DNA of 64,000 bases from Sphaerisporangium perillae. GTDB lineage: Bacteria > Actinomycetota > Actinomycetes > Streptosporangiales > Streptosporangiaceae. The notes under the pieces were generated by a model. That model saw nothing but the letters and a program-made list of their open reading frames with translations, searched no databases and was not told where the DNA came from. Positions 61,343-64,000 of this stretch are shown one piece after another. Position 1 is the first letter of the stretch. Each line of letters begins with the position of its first letter. The stretch spans positions 62,001 to 126,000 of the forward strand of contig NZ_JALLPO010000014.1 of NCBI RefSeq assembly GCF_023276435.1. Reading direction: 5' to 3'. The position numbers and the translations under genes were made by a program.

Positions 61343-62482
61343 TCAAGGCCCAGGCCCGGTAAGACCCGTCCCGAATGGCTTCGGCGGCGTCGCTTCCCGG
61401 CCGCAGACGGGGCAGTCGTCGCGGGCGGGATGGCGGACGTCGATGAGGTGGTCGGGCGCGATCAGGTTCAGGCCGCCGATGCGCCCCGGCGGGATGGCGG
61501 GGATCCCGGTGAGCTGCGTGATCACCGCGTGGGCCACGAGGTGCCCGGAGATGCCCGCCGAGGTGGCGATCACCCCTGGCCCTCCCAGGTCGACGGGCGT
61601 GCCCGGGCGGCGCCGTGCCCGCTCGCCCGCGCTGACGCACTCGTAGCACGGGTGGCCGGGCTCGTATACGCCCACCGTCACCAGCGGGCCGCTGTACCCG
61701 CCGCCCGCCCACGGGATGCCCGCGCTCGCGCACGCCCGATTGGCCCAGACGCGCAGGCCGTGGCCGCGCGGCTCGTCGGCGCAGAGCGCGAGCATGTCGG
61801 CGCCCGAGACGAGCTCCGCGAGCTCCTCCTGGCCGCCGACGCGCAGGCGTTCGCCGGTGATCGTCACGTCGGAGTTGACCGCACGGAGCCGGCGTACGGC
61901 GACATCGGCCTTGGCCCGGCCGATGTCGGCCTCTCCGTAGAGCACCTGCCGGTTCAGGTTCGACGGCTCCACCACGTCGGGGTCCACGCAGTGCAGCCGG
62001 CCGACGCCCGCGGCGGCGAGCGCCCAGGCCGCGTGGCTGCCCGTGCCGCCCAGCCCGAGCACCACCACCCGGGCGTTCCTCAGCCTCAGCTGCGCCTCCC
62101 AGCCGTGCTCGCGGGGCGCGAGGTCGACCTGCCGGAAGAAGGCGTGGTTCCTGCTGTAGCGGTCCACCTCCCGGGCGCTGAGCTCGGGCGGGGGCACGGC
62201 CGCCGCGTCCTCGAGGTAGCCCGAGGCGATGAGCTGGGCGACCAGGGACTCCGCCTGGGCGGCGGACAGTTCGCGGAAGGCGAGGGCGAGCCGCGAGGTG
62301 ATCTGCGCGACCGGCAGGGTCCCGTCCATGAGCGAGAGCGCCGCCCAGACCCACCCGTCCGGGTCGTCGATCTCCGCGGCCAGGCCGTAGATCTCCCCGC
62401 CGATGCGCACGGTGCCGTCGGCGTACCGGTGCGGCCGATGTTCGGCCTTCACCCGGGGACGAAGCAAGGACACCACCTCCAC
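61343..62482 (-). CDS. ThiF/MccB-like adenylating enzyme
   Basis: A 379-residue E1-like protein. Residues about 1-95 form a winged-helix peptide-clamp (RRE-like) domain, as in MccB (DGTVRIGGEIYGLAAEIDDP); the adenylation domain has the nucleotide motif VVVLGLGGTGSH (143-148), DPDVVEPSNLNRQVLYGEAD (174-179 the SNLNRQ motif) and a zinc site of CYEC (279) and CPVC (357). Length matches MccB (about 350). It would adenylate the C-terminus of a precursor peptide. No YcaO or dehydrogenase is near, so it is not a heterocycle-forming TOMM partner. GTG starts at 62482, 62476 or 62473 are possible. Confidence 0.85.
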   Translation of the reverse strand: MEVVSLLRPRVKAEHRPHRYADGTVRIGGEIYGLAAEIDDPDGWVWAALSLMDGTLPVAQITSRLALAFRELSAAQAESLVAQLIASGYLEDAAAVPPPELSAREVDRYSRNHAFFRQVDLAPREHGWEAQLRLRNARVVVLGLGGTGSHAAWALAAAGVGRLHCVDPDVVEPSNLNRQVLYGEADIGRAKADVAVRRLRAVNSDVTITGERLRVGGQEELAELVSGADMLALCADEPRGHGLRVWANRACASAGIPWAGGGYSGPLVTVGVYEPGHPCYECVSAGERARRRPGTPVDLGGPGVIATSAGISGHLVAHAVITQLTGIPAIPPGRIGGLNLIAPDHLIDVRHPARDDCPVCGREATPPKPFGTGLTGPGP

Positions 62483-62796
62483 CTCGAAGGATCGAGGTTC
62501 CGGCGATCATGTCAAGGGCGCGGCGGCCACCGTCCCATGGGGGCGGACCACTCACGGGCACGAATGACCAGTTGTCCGAAAAGAGGTGTCTTGCCCGTAT
62601 CCTGCCGTGGTGCTGAGTTACTACAGATCAGAGCGATGATGCCCCTTGTGATGCTCGTGCCACGCGAGCAGGTCCCGGGTGAGCGTCTTGCGGGCGAACA
62701 GGTCCTGCGCGAGCAGACCAGGCGTGAGCGCGTCCCGCGCCGGCACGTCCCGGACCCGGTGCGCGCGGCCGGACAGTACGGCGCAGGGCGAGGCTG
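62483..62796. promoter_or_regulatory. Divergent region between RiPP operon and TauE gene
   Basis: This 314-bp gene-free region must hold both promoters. A CCTCGA-AGGA-TCGAGG palindrome at 62483-62498 immediately precedes the adenylating-enzyme start and could be its operator. The stretch 62650-62790 contains degenerate GCGAGCAGGTCC-like repeats. No regulator gene is adjacent. Confidence 0.45.
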
Positions 62797-63534
62797 ATGC
62801 CGTCCCTCGACCTCGCGCAGTGGGCCGTGGTGATCTTCTCCCTCATCCTCGTGGGGGTCGCCAAGACCGGCGTCTCCGGCACCGGTACGGTCGCGGTCGC
62901 GCTGTTCGCGCTCGTGCTGCCGACGAAGAGCTCCACGGGAATGCTGCTGCCGCTGCTGCTCGTCGGCGACGTCGTCGCCGTGGTCTCCTACCGGCGCCAC
63001 GCCGACTGGCCGAAACTGCTCAGGCTCTTCCCCTGGCTCGCGGTCGGAGTCGTGGCCGGCGCCGTCGTCGTCCGCTGGGTCGACGACACACAGATGAGAA
63101 GGATCATCGGGGCGATCCTGCTGGCCTTCATCGCCATCCACTTCTGGAACCGGCGCCGCGGGCCGGAAGCGTCGCTGGGCCACAACCGCACGGCGGCCGC
63201 CCTGGCCGGGATCCTGGCCGGCTTCGCCACCATGACCGCCAACGCCGCCGGCCCCATCATGGCCGTGTACTTCCTGGCGACCGGCCTGCCGATGCTGGGC
63301 TTCCTCGGCACCAGCGCCTGGTTGTTCCTGCTGCTCAACGCCTTCAAGGTGCCGTTCAGCGTCGCGCTGGGGCTCATCACCCCCGCCACGCTGGCCTTCG
63401 CCGCCGCGACGGCCCCCGCCGTCCTCGTGGGCGCCGCGGCCGGCCGGGCGATAATCCGGCGCATCGACAGGACCTGGTTCGAACGCGTGACCCTCGCCCT
63501 CACCTTCCTCGCCGCCGTGCGCCTGATGTTCTGA
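62797..63534 (+). CDS. TauE/SafE family permease (sulfite/organosulfonate exporter type)
   Basis: A 245-residue integral membrane protein with about seven to eight hydrophobic segments. The N-terminal SLILVGVAKTGVSGTGTVAV and C-terminal GFATMTANAAGPIMAVYFLA motifs are the two internal repeats of TauE/SafE proteins. They move sulfur or carbon-oxo anions across the membrane; substrate unknown. ATG 62797 has GGGCGAGG upstream. The end of the gene is tandemly duplicated. Confidence 0.9.
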   Translation: MPSLDLAQWAVVIFSLILVGVAKTGVSGTGTVAVALFALVLPTKSSTGMLLPLLLVGDVVAVVSYRRHADWPKLLRLFPWLAVGVVAGAVVVRWVDDTQMRRIIGAILLAFIAIHFWNRRRGPEASLGHNRTAAALAGILAGFATMTANAAGPIMAVYFLATGLPMLGFLGTSAWLFLLLNAFKVPFSVALGLITPATLAFAAATAPAVLVGAAAGRAIIRRIDRTWFERVTLALTFLAAVRLMF

Positions 63535-63562
63535 CCTCGCCGCCGTGCGCCTGGTGTGCCGG
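63507..63562 (+). repeat. 28-bp tandem duplication of tauE 3' end
   Basis: 63507-63534 (the last codons plus TGA) is followed by a near copy at 63535-63562; both begin CCTCGCCGCCGTGCGCCTG. The second copy lies outside the gene and has lost the stop. Confidence 0.85.
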
Positions 63563-63583
63563 ATCCGGTGTCGCGTACGCGGG

Positions 63584-64000
63584 TCAGACGCCTCCCGTGC
63601 CGATCGCGTGCCCGATGAGGTACACGACCACGGCGGCGCCTCCGCCGATGAGCAACTGCCGTGCGCCGCCGCGTAGAGGCGCCCGGCCGTTGAGCAGCCC
63701 GAGGACGGCGCCGACCGCGAACAGGGAGGCGGCGGCCAGGATCACCGCGGTGACCAGCGCGGCGGTGCCGGAGCCGAACAGGTAGGGGATGACGACCACG
63801 ACGGCGCCGAGAGCGAAGGCGATGAGGCTGGACAGCGCGGCCGACCACGGCGAGCCGAGCTCCCCGGGATCGAGACCGAGCTCCTCGCGTGCCATGGTCT
63901 CAAGGGCGGCGTCGTGGTCCTTCATGATGGTCGTGGCGACCCGCTGCGCCTCTTCCTCGTCGAGGCCCTTGGCCCGGTAGATCAGCGCGAGCTCTTCCGC
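63584..64000 (-). CDS. VIT1/CCC1 family Fe/Mn transporter (partial, N-terminus beyond window)
   Basis: A minus-strand frame open at the right edge, 138 residues visible. The helical cytosolic region (LIYRAKGLDEEEAQRVATTI, REELGLDPGELGSPW) followed by three membrane segments (ALSSLIAFALGAVVVVIPYL, ALVTAVILAAASLFAVGAVL, LLIGGGAAVVVYLIGHAIG) is the C-terminal part of VIT1/CCC1 ferrous-iron or manganese transporters. It ends at 63584. Converges on the TauE gene. The N-terminal domain lies outside. Confidence 0.85.
   Translation of the reverse strand, partial: AEELALIYRAKGLDEEEAQRVATTIMKDHDAALETMAREELGLDPGELGSPWSAALSSLIAFALGAVVVVIPYLFGSGTAALVTAVILAAASLFAVGAVLGLLNGRAPLRGGARQLLIGGGAAVVVYLIGHAIGTGGV

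Noticed and set aside
61343-62482. ThiF-like gene as thiamine or molybdopterin synthesis enzyme
   Set aside because: It has an N-terminal peptide-clamp-like domain and lies beside a small peptide and peptide-type protease, with no thiS, thiG, moaD or moaE nearby.
61343-62482. Thiazole/oxazole (TOMM) cluster
   Set aside because: No YcaO cyclodehydratase or flavin dehydrogenase in the cluster, and the peptide has no Cys; its Ser/Thr are mostly in the leader-like half.
62640-62796. Small repeat-peptide gene upstream of tauE
   Set aside because: The apparent REQV/GER repeats in one frame lack a start with a ribosome site and are not preserved in codon pattern.

Overview
The window is a high-GC (about 70%) actinomycete chromosome segment. 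Several features suggest a filamentous actinobacterium, most probably of the Streptosporangiaceae type (Nonomuraea/Streptosporangium-like), though the genus cannot be proved from the sequence alone. These include GTG and leaderless starts, the XRE-DUF397-HATPase trio, a leuA with a LEU-type leader, DUF2630/DUF5685/DUF6703/DUF6879 genes and collagen-like secreted proteins. No rRNA, tRNA, CRISPR array, transposase or integrase was found.

Layout. 1-8.4 kb is a nitrogen-scavenging island: urease genes ureA-ureB-ureC-ureF (minus strand, ureF cut by the window edge) diverge from a complete urea ABC importer urtABCDE. 8.4-14.3 kb carries a lone cytochrome oxidase subunit I gene (ctaD), DUF2630, leuA with leader peptide and terminator, and an AAA ATPase preceded by 23-bp tandem repeats. 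14.3-20.5 kb holds a class A beta-lactamase, a secreted TAP-like hydrolase, an APH-fold kinase, a threonine-dehydratase-like enzyme and a divergent MarR/maleylpyruvate-isomerase-fold pair. 20.5-29.6 kb is patchier accessory DNA: gene remnants, XRE/DUF397/HATPase, a lower-GC YVTN lipoprotein, a TetR locus with three palindromic operators, and an oxidoreductase. 29.7-34.1 kb is an amide-utilisation locus (formamidase, permease, AmiC-like sensor, MarR). 34.2-38.7 kb holds a PhoD-like phosphatase and ddaH-rocD with an Lrp regulator. 38.8-44.1 kb holds a CDP-alcohol phosphotransferase/DUF5941 pair, recO, uppS and a DUF5685 protein with a cysteine-rich tail. 44.2-48.4 kb is the zinc system znuACB-zur behind a Zur box. 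48.7-58.2 kb contains glyS, a peptidoglycan amidase, manA, a GntR regulator with ACC deaminase (acdS), and many tandem repeats. 58.4-64 kb has a collagen-like protein, a compact RiPP-type cluster, a TauE permease and a partial VIT1/CCC1 transporter.

The most interesting system is at 59.2-62.5 kb, on the minus strand. It encodes a ThiF/MccB-like adenylating enzyme with an N-terminal peptide-binding domain, a 40-residue peptide ending in Gly-Asn-Ser-Asn, a hairpin, an HExxH membrane protease with a PqqD-like N-terminus, and a DUF6879 protein. The terminal Asn and GNxN ending resemble the microcin C precursor (ending GNAN), whose Asn is adenylated by MccB. A peptidyl-nucleotide product in an actinomycete is therefore a testable inference.

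Two further window-wide signals stand out. The first is a 41-nt dispersed repeat with identical palindromic ends in three intergenic places. The second is recurrent tandem duplication of gene ends: the stop-codon regions of marR, manA, gntR and tauE (and probably DUF2630), and the start region of zur, which creates two 15-codon mini-ORFs chained by ATGA overlaps between znuB and zur.
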